From assembly GCA_019914995.1 (NCBI GenBank), contig CM034126.1:10483001-10547000 (forward strand): DNA of 64,000 nucleotides. Direction: 5' to 3'. Positions within the stretch are counted from its first letter, which is position 1; every line of letters starts with the position of its first letter. This document shows positions 38,508-50,095 of the stretch, one piece after another. The position numbers and the translations under genes were made by a program. The stretch comes from Acanthochlamys bracteata. Taxonomy: Eukaryota; Streptophyta; Magnoliopsida; Pandanales; Velloziaceae. Under the pieces are notes generated by a model. That model ran no database searches and was not told the origin of the DNA. It saw only the letters and a program-made list of their open reading frames with translations.

Positions 38508-41500
38508 TTATGGGTACAGTTATATCTTTGCTGATGTTTTACCTGACTGTAGGTACCACAATGTACTTGTAACAGCTGATCTTGTCCCTGAAGTTCTGAG
38601 TGCAGCAATGAATCGAGCTGTTGCTTTGATGCCATCAAATGGAAGGTCTTCGTGTTCAATGGTCCTTGCTTATGCAAGAAATTTATTAAAGAAGTACAAG
38701 GATACGAGTTCTGTGGCTAGGTGGGAAAAAGATTTCCGTTCTACTTGTGATCAGAGGCTTATTGCAGAACTAGATGTTGGACGATCACTAGATGTAGACA
38801 CAGGACTTTCCTCTGGAGTTCCAGGAGGTGAAGACTATGATGAGTATATACGTCAAAAGATTGGTAGTAGGATATCTAGGACTGGTCCTGTGATGAAGGA
38901 TTTAGTGCAGAGACATGTTGAGGATGCTGTCAATTTGTTTATCGGAAAAGAGCAAAAGACCTTTACAACCAATGCCGCAAGAGCCCCTTCTGAGAAATGG
39001 GATGATGGATATAAGGCATCACAAGATATAGTATTTGGTCTTCTTGATTGGATTCGGCAAAATAATGGAGCAAGTCAAGAAGTTGATTTATCTTTGGTGG
39101 CTTCTGCCGTGTCTGCAATTGTTTCTAGTATAGTGTCAGCTGTTGCTGGGCTCTCTGACTTTTCGGTTAGCAGTAACTACCAATCTTCTGCGTCTTTAGC
39201 AGGTTCAATGAATGCTGTAAGATACGTTTTACGCATTCACATCATCTCACTCTGCCTGCTAAAAGAAGCCCTAGGTGAGCGGGTTAGCCGCATATTTGAG
39301 GTAGCTTTGGCTGCTGAAGCTTCTACAACTGTGTCTGGAGCCTATCCCTCAACAAGAGCCCCTCGAAGTCAATTTCATATTTCTTCTGAAACCCATGACA
39401 TTGGCTTAAATCATTCAAAGGATATTCCAAACAATTCAATGAAAGCTTCTGTTGGAAGAACTGTGAGGGCTGCAGCAGTTGTATCTGCACTCGTAATTGG
39501 AGCCATCGTTCATGGTGTGACTAGCCTTGAAAGGATGGTTGCAGTCTTTAAAATAAAGGAGGGCTTAGATTTTTTGCAATTTATCAGGAGCTCACGATCA
39601 TCTTCAAATGGAGTTTCTCGTACTTTTGGTACTTTGAAGTTGGATTACTATATTGAAGTCTACATACATTGGTTCCGACTGCTTGTTGGAAATTATCGAA
39701 CCGTTTTTGATGGGTTAGTCACAGATATCCTTGGCAAATCATATGCTTTGGCTCTTTCAAGGATGCAGCGAATGCTTCCTCTTAGCTTGGTTCTTCCTCC
39801 TGCTTATTCGGTATTTGCTATGGTTATTTGGAGACCTTACATTACAAACAGCAATAGTACATCTCGCGAAGATATGCAACTATATCGCCACTTGTCATTG
39901 GCTATTGGAGATGCAATCAAGCATCGTCCTTTTAGAGATGTCTGCTTACACAGCACGCTGTCTCTCTTTGAAGTTCTCTCATCTGATGCTGGTGACTCAG
40001 AGTTTGCAGCTATGCTTGAGCTGCACAGTCCAGACAAACATACCAAGATAATGGCTTTTGTTCCTCTTCGTGCACGACTTTTCCTGAATGCGCTTGTTGA
40101 GGGAAAAATGCCACCATTTACATTAATGGTGGAAGATGGGTCATGGGTTATAGGTTCCAATGAACCAAGGCCATATGCTGATAATGAGACAAAAATTGCA
40201 GATCAGCTTGTGCATGTCTTAGATACCTTGCAGCCAGCTAAGTTTCATTGGCAGTGGGTAGAGTTACGGTTGCTATTAAATGAACAAGTGCTTATTGAGA
40301 GAATTGAAAGTCAGAACATGTCCTTGGTGGAAGCTGTTCGATCTCTTTCTCCCAATGCTGAAAATTTTGCACTTTCTGAAAATGAGAAGACCTTTATTGA
40401 AATTGTCCTTACGCGATTGCTTGTCAGGCCTGATGCTGCAGCACTTTACTCAGAAGTTGTTAATCTACTTGGTAAATCATTAGAGGAATTACTGTTTGTC
40501 AGTGCCAAATGGTTTTTAGGTGGTAATGATGTACTTTTAGGACGTAAATCCATAAGGCAAAGACTTGTCAATGTTGCTCAATCTAGAGGCCTTTCAGCAA
40601 AATCTCAGTTTTGGAAGCCATGGGGTTGGTCAACTTCCACGGATGAGGTGTCATCACTTAAGGGTGACAAGAGAAGATCAGAAGTGCCTGCAATAGAGGA
40701 AGGGGAAGTTGTCGAGGAGGGTATAGATTCCAAGGGCTCTGGCAGGATGAGCCTTCAGCTGCTTGATGCTGAAGCCTTATTATCTAGCCAGCAATTTGTG
40801 ACCGAGAGAGCTCTTGCAGAATTGGTGTTTCCATGCATAGATCGGAGTTCAAGTGAATCGCGATGTAATTTTGCTGCAGACCTGGTGAAGCAGTTGAGCA
40901 CTATTGAACAGTATATAAGTACAGTAACCCGTACTGGCACTAAGCAGGTTGGTGCAATACCTGCTGGAGTAGAAGTCCTTTCTAGCAAAGGCAGCAGTCG
41001 GAAGAATATTAAGGGTGGAAGTCCTGGAATGGGTAGGCGATCTGCAGGTGCTACAGATACTTCACCTCCTTCCCCTCTTGCTTTGAGAGCATCATTGTGG
41101 TTGCGTTTGCAGTTCCTATTGAGGTTGCTTCCTATAGTTTACGCTGATAGGTAGGCCTCATGTCTTTTAGTTCTTCACTTTTGTCTATAGGGTACTTGCT
41201 TCTGATGCTATAAAATTTAGGATGTGATTGCAGTTGGCTTACATTTGCAGTTTGTGATGTAATAATGCACATGGAAATATTAATTGGCTGTCCTAAAATG
41301 TCATTTAGATTTGTAAACTAGTAATTGAAAAGTCAGCCAGGTAAGAGATTTTCTCTAAGGTTTTAGCATAAAGACATTTTCCTTCTATTGTCTGCAATCA
41401 TATAGTCCTCATTTGGATGGCCTAGCTTTGGTTGTATAAAAGTGCATTGCTGCAAGATTTATATGTTCAATTTGCTGCACTTTATTGACCCATCCACCCA

Positions 41501-43559
41501 TGTAAAACTGTTTACAGATTAAAATACGTTAAATATTTCTTGTTAGTTATGTATGCTTGAGCTTTCATACTCACTCTACTATTATCTGCGAGCTATGCGA
41601 CAAAGACTAGAGAATACAAACTCACGATATTTTGCTTGCTAGTACTTGTTTGGTGGAGCTGTTAAAAACAGATTCTAGATTCTCTTAGTATCTAACGATG
41701 TTTGTATAACCTAAATTTGCCGTTTCTAACTTTGATTGTGGATTCTAGCTGAAGTAGCTTTGCAGTGATTCCAAGTATAGATTCTAGCTGCTGACAATAA
41801 AAAAACATTAGAATGTGAAGTTGGGAGACCTGGTTTTCAGGATTCTAGATTTTGATTCTAAAAGGGCTATTCACTTAAGCTTGTAGAATTAAGGTAAATG
41901 CACTTAAGCTTGTAGAGTTACTTGTTCACTGGTTCTAGAAGGATCATTTGTTTACAAGGCAACTCATATAGAGGGAACATAGAGAGTTATGTGTTCTAAT
42001 AGAAAGCTGAAGTAGAAATGTCAGTTGGTGGAAGGTTACATGTTAGCATTTTAACTTATTTAAGCGTGCTTCTACTGGTGATGGAAGTCTTATATTCTAG
42101 TGGAGAACTATTTAAATGCAATGTCATGTTTTCTTCTTTGTTTCATGGTCTTTCGGTGAGAGATGCTTCATCTTATTTGTCTTATTTTGTCAATTATGTG
42201 GCTGCAAAGTTAGTTGGAACTGTGTCCCTCTTGGACACTTAGTTTCAAATTTGGTCAGATGCTTGAATTGGGCTGTTATCAAGTAAGGGTGATTCCCTTC
42301 TTGGTCATACTTAAATTTGTAATTTTCGTGGTAGCATGATGGTCTGAGATGATCATGTTATGGTTTTAACACATGTATCATCCTTTCTTTCAGGGGGATG
42401 AGGCACATGCTTGCTCCAGTAGTGCTTCATCTACTAGGATCGCGGCTAGTATATGAAGATGCAGATATGCCCCTTCATACTATGCACAGAGTGTCTAAGA
42501 GAGATGAAAGCCATCTTGTTAATGCATCACCTGCTGCTTCATTTGATTTGTCTGGTGATACCCTATTTGACAGATTTCTATCTCTTTTATATGCTTTGAT
42601 GACTAGTTACAAACCAAGTTGGCTGAAACCGAAGACCACCTCCAAGTCAACTGTAAAATCTCCAAGAGATTTTTCTGCGTTTGACCGTGAGGTGTCAGAA
42701 AGCTTGCAGGTAAAAAATTCGCATTTGGATGAAATTCCAGTAATCAGCTAGGATCCATCTTTTTAACGCATTTGATGGACAGTGCATTACTAAAAGCATT
42801 ACTAAAAGTAGTATAATCTGAATAACTGAAACTGTGGTGCACTCTTTTATTCTTTCACAAATAACCAGATTCCTTTATTATCAATTCTTTCACAAATAAC
42901 TTAAAAGTGGTGCACTCTGTTTTCTTTCGCAAAAAATTAGATATCTCCTTATCAATTCTATTCTCCATAACTGTCACTTTCAATATCATTTAACCAGCTC
43001 CGTTTCTGTAAAATTGCATGGCTTGCAGCTTGTCTTCCTGCTTTGTTTGTCTCAGTTCTTACAAATTGTCCTTTATGTTTGTCAAAGTGATAGTCCTTAC
43101 AATTTGCAGGCGGACTTGGATCGTATGGAGTTGCCTGCAATGATACGGCGCCGTATTCAAGCTGCTATGCCAATTCTTCCTTCCTCCCTTCCTTTCTCTA
43201 TATCGTGTTATCCTCCAACCTTATCTTCTGTGATGCAATCTTCTCTTCAGCAAAGCACAATATTGTCTCCAGGTTTCCCTCAAGGAAACTCAAGCATGAA
43301 TCCAAGGTCCTCTACTCCATCTACACGTTCTCCTGCAAATATTTCAGGGAAAAGCAAAACCTTGCCTTCCCAGGATGCAGAGATGGAAGTAGACCCTTGG
43401 ACACTTTTGGAGGATGGTACTAGCTGTGCTTCAAATAACAGCAGTGTAGGTGGTGTTGGCGATCATTCTAATTTGAAGGCCTGCAGCTGGCTTAAGGGAG
43501 CTGTGAGGGTGAGAAGAACGGTACTCACCTACATCGGAGCCATGGATGACGAAAGCTGA
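29388..43559 (+). CDS. MED12: Mediator complex kinase-module subunit MED12
   Basis: MED12 (CRYPTIC PRECOCIOUS/CENTER CITY of Arabidopsis) is a large subunit of the CDK8 kinase module, which regulates RNA polymerase II transcription in the nucleus. Twelve exons join in phase to give 2203 residues: 29388-29518, 30532-30591, 30744-30849, 31679-31747, 33097-33150, 33258-33365, 34195-34344, 34449-34796, 34897-37118, 38553-41150, 42394-42709 and 43110-43559. The Med12 domain lies near residues 170-235 (SLADHIPHGYRKKLLFEVL, then ATWFIKVTYLNQV). Family landmarks include RLGPPDFYP, RKAGQVYGVPLSGPL, SGTPDKSQ, TQSLAQLAATRIESSQGAST, LQPAKFHWQWVELRLLLNEQ, EEGEVVEEG and the terminal WLKGAVRVRR. The length is close to the Arabidopsis protein (about 2235). 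Introns 4 and 9 hold inverted-repeat insertions. The 3' end is followed by a degenerate duplicate. No frame damage is seen. Confidence 0.96.
31444..31588. mobile_element. Small MITE with 14-bp perfect inverted ends in MED12 intron 4
   Basis: GCACTCCCATTTCT at 31444-31457 is exactly reversed and complemented at 31575-31588. Inside, GATCGCTTGA (31466-31475) pairs perfectly with TCAAGCGATC (31487-31496). The element is non-coding and is followed directly by a C run, (CT)n and (TA)n tract at 31589-31625. The target duplication is not clear. Confidence 0.7.
31592..31625. repeat. (CT)n-(TA)n microsatellite
   Basis: An alternating CT run passes straight into a TA run in MED12 intron 4, next to the inverted-repeat element ending at 31588. 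The compound structure resembles that at 37990-38046. Confidence 0.9.
37990..38046. repeat. (CT)n-(AT)n compound microsatellite
   Basis: About 40 bases of CT dinucleotides with one CG interruption are followed by 16 bases of AT. It lies in MED12 intron 9 and abuts the left end of the fold-back element at 38047. Confidence 0.95.
38047..38455. mobile_element. Fold-back element (~180-bp inverted arms) in MED12 intron 9
   Basis: The left arm (38047 to about 38221) and right arm (about 38279 to 38455) are long imperfect inverted repeats. GATAGAATATAGGCACATG at the left matches the complement of CATGTGCCTTTATCCTATC at the right. GAATCATGAGTTG and AAACACGTTGACAAAATTT recur reversed, and CGGAACTCTT pairs with AAGAGTTCCG. 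The loop is short, near 38222-38278. It has no coding capacity. Simple repeats on both sides hide any target duplication. Splicing would remove it, but the pre-mRNA could form a long hairpin. Confidence 0.85.
38467..38506. repeat. (TAA)n microsatellite
   Basis: About thirteen TAA/ATA units lie 46 bases before the exon 10 acceptor of MED12 (38551-38552), immediately to the right of the fold-back element. Length variation here would change the distance to the acceptor. Confidence 0.95.
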
Positions 43560-43753
43560 CTCCTGTTTCCTTGTACAATTATTCAACAATAGATGGTGGC
43601 AGCAATCAGAGATTCAGCTGGCGCAAGGGAGCTGTGAAGGTTAGAAGAACGAAACTCACCCACGTTGAAGCCATGGATGAGTGAAAGATGACTCCTGATT
43701 TCCTTGTACAATTATTATTCTACAATAGTTGATGCAGCTATCAGAGAAATTTC
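43484..43753 (+). repeat. 131-bp-period tandem duplication of the MED12 stop-codon region
   Basis: Copy 1 (43484-43614) runs from cagctggcttaagggagctg through the last 25 or so codons, the stop and the early 3' untranslated region. Copy 2 (43615 to about 43753) starts cagctggcgcaagggagctg and preserves GAVKVRRTKLTHVEAMDE-like coding sequence, including ccttgtacaattatt downstream. A partial third start (cagctggg) lies near 43754. The second copy lies beyond the stop and is untranslated. Confidence 0.88.
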
Positions 43754-44518
43754 AGCTGGGGGTTTTTCAAAGCTTATAGCAGTCACAGAGAGGTTGTCAG
43801 AAGATCTTGTATCAAGATAAAATCTGGCCATGACCTCTGAAGGACTGGCCTCTGGTCGGGACCCTGTATGCTAACACCACCAGTCAGTTACCCCCAGTCT
43901 ACCCTTCTTTAAGTCTTTTGTATATATTGGCAATTTTTGCTCAATCAAGGGGAGCTACATATTGTGTGAATGCCTTGTAGCTTCTTGAAGCCCGATCTAT
44001 TTTTGTTACAGTATCAGTTATTTAACATTAGGCCAGGTAGGGCTTTGGAGAGGATGTCTTATTGTAGCGAGGGAGGTTGTATAGGAATGTAATGTTCAGG
44101 GTGATGCATTCTGAATATGACTTCCTGCTGTGTAACATATGATTTTCACGCATGTTTTAGTAGCGCTGTGTGGCGCTTTTATGGGTCTCTGGTTCATTTT
44201 TAAGCTTTTCTTTTTTGGTTTCTAGAATCTTTTTCTTGTAGTGTTACTCTAGCCAATGTTGTTAAAGCAGTTGGCGTGCTCCAAATTGTTGTAGTAATGC
44301 CTGTTCATTTCCTCTCCAGTATCTATTTCATTCTCTTTTGGGTTTCATATGGAGGTTCCCTCATTGGTTAGCGATCAGTGAGAATAGTCGCAGACTTTCG
44401 CTTCAGAATTATTTTCTTTTTCTGACGAGTGGGTTGTTTGGGACGCTAAAAAATTGAATCGGACTCGACTACTAATCCGCCGATTGGGTCCGGGTCATAG
44501 GTGCGCGTTTGTTAGCTG
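43560..44518 (+). other. MED12 3' region and promoter of the small CHCH-like gene
   Basis: The sequence after the duplicated block has no conserved reading frame. The MED12 3' untranslated region probably reaches near 44100-44200. From about 44400 the DNA becomes GC-richer, consistent with the promoter and leader of the next gene. A good donor (gagaaag|gtatca) at 44620/44621 suggests a leader exon ending there. Confidence 0.4.
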
Positions 44519-45158
44519 ATGCCGTTGCACAAGCTTTGTGTTGGGTTGAAGAACTCCAGATACTCGGTTTCACTCGGTCTCGCATCGATCGTCCAATCAA
44601 TCAAGCACTCAGAGAGAAAGGTATCATCTTCTAAACGGAACAACACTTCTTCGACGAGAATTTCCCGCAGGAATTGCGATCGTTTTATCTGTTTTTCGTC
44701 GTTCCAGTTTACGAATTAGGTTTTTTTTAAATTTTTTTATCTTTCTATGCCAGAGTTTTCCGCTCCTTTTTGTTTTTCCTTCTCTGGATATATGCTCCTT
44801 CTCGTCAATCTTTTTAATAAATTGTTCTCTGTTTGATACTTTTAGTTCTACCTCACTTGGTATTACATAATATTTTTCCTATATACAGCGTTTGATGAAA
44901 ATTGCAACCATTGGTAAATTCTTGTTTCTACTGACTGAACAATTCATAGGCTTTTCTACTCCAAGAAAAGATAGACGCTTACCTCCATGCTAGTTTATTG
45001 CGTGCATCCGTGTTTTTGCTAAGGGCTTATGAAGCTTGGCCTTGTCGTCTAATTGCTGATAGTTGAAGTTTGACACTTTAGCTGATTATAACTGATGACT
45101 TCTTCTTTTGTACTTATCTCTAGTTTCATTATGCAGACTGAATCTCAAGTACATAATT

Positions 45159-45338
45159 ATGGAAAATAGTGAAAACATAGTCAAAAAATTGTCTCCTTGT
45201 GACGTCGAGGCATTGAAGAAATGTCTACAGGAGAACAAAGGCGACTATGTCAAATGCCAATCGCAGATTGAAGCTTTTAAGTCATCTTGCTCCTCAAAAA
45301 AGCCTTCACATGGCAAGGAATCCCCCAAACCTGCTTGA
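45159..45338 (+). CDS. Small four-cysteine CHCH-like protein
   Basis: This 59-residue protein starts MENSENIVKKLSPC. It has four cysteines, C14, C22, C33 and C44, spaced C-x7-C-x10-C-x10-C, in two predicted amphipathic helices (DVEALKK and QSQIEAFKSS), then a basic Ser/Lys tail. Paired cysteines on two helices are the pattern of CHCH/twin CXnC proteins of the mitochondrial intermembrane space, imported and oxidised through MIA40. Here the first spacing is x7 rather than the usual x9. A leader exon probably ends at 44620, with an intron to about 45136. Reading from the ATG at 44519 would be out of phase with this frame across the obvious acceptors, so 45159 was taken as start. The exact family member is not recognised. 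Confidence 0.68.
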   Translation: MENSENIVKKLSPCDVEALKKCLQENKGDYVKCQSQIEAFKSSCSSKKPSHGKESPKPA

Positions 45339-47323
45339 AGAAATACTTGTCTTTTTTCTTCAGCATTTACTTTATTGTAGTGTCTTCTTTAACTTGTGGT
45401 TTTCATATAATCATATTTTCTCACTTTTTAGACTTGCACACTTTTTAGCGTGATACATACATTATGAATTAGCGGTTTGTTGCTTAAGTACCCAAATTAC
45501 TGGATTCTGGAAATCTCGAGAGCACATGCTCCGTGTTTTGTTCTTAATGCTCGTGTCACCTACCCTGAATTTCACTTGTGCTTGTCTAGACATGTTCACT
45601 TTTTTTTTGTCTGCTGTGAAATTTCTCAATATTGAACTATTACTTCATTTCAGCAAGATAGCCACCTTCTAGATAGTGAGCTATGAATTAATTACCGAGT
45701 AGGTTCAGCAGGCCCACTCAATTTCTACATGCTCATGGCAGTTTGATGATGTTTTCTGCAACCTTATATAGCTGAGAACCCAGTTTAAGTGTAAGTTGGA
45801 AGACAACTGGAACTGACTTTGGAGTGATGCTTTTACGTAGGCATATGAGTAACCAAGGTATAGAATTGGTAGATAGGTATACCTGTAAGTAAAAAGCTCT
45901 AAAGTAGCAATGTAGTTAGGAACTCGAGATCGTTCTCTTGTACATTAAACTTTATGATTGCAACATAAAACAAACATATACCATCTTAATTTACAACTAA
46001 ATAGCATGTTTTGGGTGCTTTTATATTGTTGATTGTCCTTTCATTTAGTTCAGGTGTACTCCTAGAAACTTGAAAGTACTTGTTATCTCATAACGGACAA
46101 ATCTGGGTATTTGCCTAAACTTCACTATCCAAAAATGCCCTTCATTCTACTAAAACTTGCCACATGATCTGAAATATGGAAGCCTTGATTATCTGAACAT
46201 CATGTCTGCTTCAACCGGTGATTGTTGCTGACAATGCCTATCTATATAGAGAACGTCATCAATCCACGAGACAAATTTGAAAGCTAAACTTTCAAGAACT
46301 CTTGAACAGCTTGCTAGTATTGCATGTCCAAAATCCTGCATAGTTTATCATTTAATGTTAGTTTACATTAGTCAAGCAATATTTTCATATGCCATTTGAA
46401 GCTTTGACTGCAGACTCTCGTATTTTGAAGTTGAGCTTGCGCACTTCTATGGGATAAGAGGGAATGGAAGGGGTAGATTAATTTATGATTTTAGAAGGAA
46501 GGTTGGGGTTTTATGGTCTGCATGATCTCTGTTTTGATTTGGGAATGATGAGCACGTCTACTTTGACTGAAAACAGGAGGGACGATAAGATCTCTCTCAA
46601 TTTTGATTGTTGCAATTTGATGTTTCCGTTTTCTCTCCTTAGTCTGTAATCAGAGTCGATGGTTAACTTTTATGGAAGCATGAAGATGGAGTTCTTCTCA
46701 TACGTAGAGTTGAACATGAACGCTTTTCTTTTTTTGTTGAATAAAAGAAATAAATGGATTTAATATAGAGTTGAATATGGTTGATGTCCTAAACATGGAC
46801 GGATGTTGTTAGTGTTTAAAATAATTTTTTTAAAATAGTTTATTTTGATATTTTAAAAAGTAAATTTAATTTTTTTATTTAAAGTAATAAATTTATGCAT
46901 ATGAAGTAATTTGTTTATATTTTTCAAAATTTTAATTTTCTTCAAAATATTTTATAAGACTTATTGAAAAAATAATAATCTGAAATTAAGTTTTAAAATA
47001 AAGTGATAAACACTGCAAATATGTTTAGAAATTTTGTTTACTTACTTTAGCTTACGATTCGTTTACTTGTAAGTAAGTGATTAGAAATGAGTTTTTGAGA
47101 AGTTAAATATTAGAAAGTGAGTCTGTAAAAACAAATTTTAAAAAATGAACATAGAAAGTCATATAAAAGTTAACTCTTTGGTTGAAAAAACTCAAAATGT
47201 CACTTCCTCGTGAATAAACAAATCTTACATGAAAACGCAAAGAAACATGGATTAAAGAGTTCCTATTGAATCCTGGTTGGTGTTCTGTATAAGACACATG
47301 TTTGTATTGCATTCCTAAGGGTA
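45339..47323. other. 3' region and intergenic DNA
   Basis: No gene is supported. The stretch to about 45700 is probably the 3' untranslated region of the CHCH-like gene and its flank. The A/T-rich block at 46800-47000 (for example aaaaagtaaatttaattttt) resembles the MITE-like blocks at 27390-27590 and 59562-59812 but is more decayed. The reading frame at 47103-47312 (-) has no recognisable features. Confidence 0.45.
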
Positions 47324-48135
47324 GTTGAAATGATAGTTATTAGACCCGGATCGAACCGTTCGGGTCGATCCGAAAATCGTCGACCACGGATTATAAACTG
47401 GTTTGGTTTATAAAAAAATTATTTTATCAATCGACCTATTTTGACCCAATTTGATCCGTTTTGACCTGTTTCAATCCGGTCGACCCGCTTATCCGGATCA
47501 AACCGGATTGAATAAAGTTTAAAAAAATTAATTAAAAAATTAATTTAATAATATATTTAATGTAAAAATAATTATTAATAGTTCTATGTTGAAAAATAAT
47601 ATGTAGTTTAGATTTTACCAATGAATGTGATAATGCAAAAATATAATTAATTATATCTTATTTATAAATATCAATTATTAGTGATTTTTAAATTTTTATA
47701 TTGTAAAATATTTAGACTCAAATAAGTATATTTATAAAAGTTAGTTATGTCTATTTTATGATTTGTCTACTTTATAGTTTTATCTTTTTCTAATCTTCTA
47801 ATTTATTTAAATATTTTTCATTATAAATTTTTATTGTTATTATTGTTGTTGGTGGTGGTAACATGATGGTAATACTTCTGTAATTGTTGTTGATAGTAAT
47901 GCCATAATAAAAATACTCTAATTTTTTGCTATAATTACTGCTGCTATTATTATTGATAGTGTCACGATGGCAGTAGATTTTTTACTGTGATTATTGTTAT
48001 TATTAGTTAAAAATACTTTTATATTATTGACCCGACGGTTCGACTGGTTGATCCGACAGTTCGACGCGAGAACCGTGATCTGGACAGTTTTTCAATTTGA
48101 TGTCCGGTCCAGTTCTTACAACTATGGTTGAAATG
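47324..48135. mobile_element. Non-autonomous Mutator-like element with 9-bp target duplication
   Basis: GTTGAAATG occurs at 47324-47332 and again at 48127-48135. Between them (47333-48126, 794 bp) the ends are imperfect inverted repeats: ATAGTTATTAGACCCGGA at the left, and the complement of the right end reads CATAGTTGTAAGAACTGGACCGGA. Sub-ends carry further inverted GGTTCGA/TCGACCC-rich motifs. The core is A/T-rich and non-coding. A 9-bp duplication is typical of Mutator-like elements; the inverted ends are shorter than those of classical MULEs. Confidence 0.75.
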
Positions 48136-49290
48136 CTTCTCCAGCCACAGGTCTAAAAGAATTAGTCACCGAGTCTTGTTAAATTGTCAGGATCTCATAT
48201 GTTCTCCAAGTCTATGTACTAGCAAAATAATGATTCATTCCTAGGCTGGAGCTGGTTTTATTTATCAACATATCCCATTAACGCTATGTTTGTATCGTGG
48301 GTAAACATAGGAAACGATAGTGATTGTAAAATATTTATTGTGTTTAACAATGTTTGGTAACACATTATTAAAGGAAAGGATGGAGAATTCCCCATTCTTT
48401 CCACTGCTCTGTTGTTACATGCGTACCCTCCGAATCGGCGGGTACGCGTGGGGAGACGATTTTCATGTCATTTGTGTCCTCGCTCGCAGCAGTTCTTCGT
48501 TACCCTACTTCCCTTTTCTATCGAGCAGCTACACTTCGCGCCATTTTTTCTCCCGCCTCCCCTGCCGACGACTTCCTCTTCTTTGTTCTCCGGCCTTCTT
48601 CTCGCCCTCCTCTACTGGTTAGATCTCTCTCCCTCTCTCTTTCTTCATTTTCATCTTGCTTGACCGAACTAGATTTAGTTTTTTTATTCTTCTTCCGATG
48701 TTTGATCTGTGTCATTTTTAATGTTTTGATTGAAATTTATTTCTCAGTTTTTGTTGAAATTTATTATTGATGATGGTATTTGAATCGAGATCTGGTTCTA
48801 AGAAGAGAAACAACACAGATTTGAGAATGATGTTTTGTTTATATTTTTCTTTTTTTTTGTTTTTTTTATTTTTGTGTGTTCTGTTGCTTGGCAGCGCTAC
48901 TTATTTAGATTAATTGGGGCTTTATTATATGATGCAATTAAGTTCTTTTTACTTGCTTTCAATTCAGATTTTGATATATTGAATGACAATTTTTTGATGT
49001 AGTATTAACTTTGAGTTGTTTTTCTTATACTTCTAGTCTGAGTACTCTATGAATTCATAGGAAAAGTTTTGACTGTTTTCTAAAAACATTTTAAGGACCT
49101 TTTGAGCAGATTTTTATCAATTAGGATAAGATATATTTTATTAAAGAAAAAAAAGGAAGATGTAGGAAATAAACATGATTTTCTCTTGGCGTGGTAGTCA
49201 TTAAATAATGCAAAGATTTTAAGTTTGGCTTTTTATATACCACATTTGTCATGCATTGCTTAATCTGAACATGATTGGGCTGTTAAATAG

Positions 49291-49375
49291 TCATTGAGAG
49301 AGAATACTTGGGTATGAAATGATTGTACTATTATATAGTCATTGACAGAGAATGCTTAAGTATGAAACATGTTTG
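49291..49375. repeat. Two-copy imperfect tandem repeat (~48 bp)
   Basis: The phrase tagtcattgagagagaatac followed by ttgggtatgaaatg is repeated as tagtcattgacagagaatgc followed by ttaagtatgaaacatg about 48 bases on. It lies inside the non-autonomous Harbinger-like element. Confidence 0.7.
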
Positions 49376-49829
49376 AAGAATATTCAAGAACTTATAGTGA
49401 CATGTCTTGATTCTTGTTAATGTAATTTAGAACTTGTTTTATATTTCTTTCTATATTCTAATTGATTGTTTTATATTTCTTTTATATTTCTTGAATGTGG
49501 TGGGTGATAGTGGTGTTCAAAAATTTGGTGATGATTTGGTATACTGTGTGAGGCTGCTGAAGTTTTGATTGATTGTTTTAATTCAAAAACTTGTTTTTGG
49601 TTGTTCAATGTTGGTGGATGATAGTGATATTATTGCTTGTTGTCGATTTTCTGTGGTTGTGCAAGAGCATGTGGTGGATCATGAAGTGCCATCTGCTAAC
49701 TGTGATGATTAGTAGGTGAATGTTTGATTCACAACAACCAAAAAAGAAATATTTGTTATCTTTTTTGTCCTTTTTTTTTCTGAATTCTTGATTTTATTCA
49801 TTGAGATCTTAATTTGATGAAGGTAAATG

Positions 49830-50095
49830 ATTGGTTCTTGGTCTGATTTGCATTCTTTTATTGGTTTATATTCTTTCACTTTTTTTCTTTTTTTACTGGT
49901 TTGCATTGTTTTAGTGGTTTGCAGTTTTTTTAATGATTTTTTTTTTTTCACTTGTTTGCGTTCTTTTACTGGTTTTACTGCTTTGCTTTTTTTTACTGGT
50001 TTCTTTTTTTATTTACTGCTTTACATTCTTTAACTAGCTTGATCTTTTCTTTTTACTGGTTTTACTTATTTTACTTGGTTTGCATCGACAGAGAG
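49830..50095. repeat. Degenerate TTTTACTGGTTTGCATT-type minisatellite
   Basis: Variants of tttttactggtttgcatt, ttttagtggtttgcagtt, ttttactggttttactgctt and ttttacttggtttgcat recur about ten times at irregular 20-35 base spacing. The stretch is inside the Harbinger-like element and is pyrimidine-rich on the plus strand. Confidence 0.7.

Noticed and set aside
44519..44719. Reading frame MPLHKLCVGLK... as the N-terminus of the CHCH-like protein
   Set aside because: Joining the exon ending at 44620 to either visible acceptor near 45123 or 45136 gives the wrong phase for the cysteine-containing frame. It is treated as leader.
48320..48770. Three overlapping plus-strand reading frames of 83-101 residues
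   Set aside because: They overlap in all frames in one GC-richer, CT-rich patch inside a transposon. This looks like leader-type DNA rather than protein coding.
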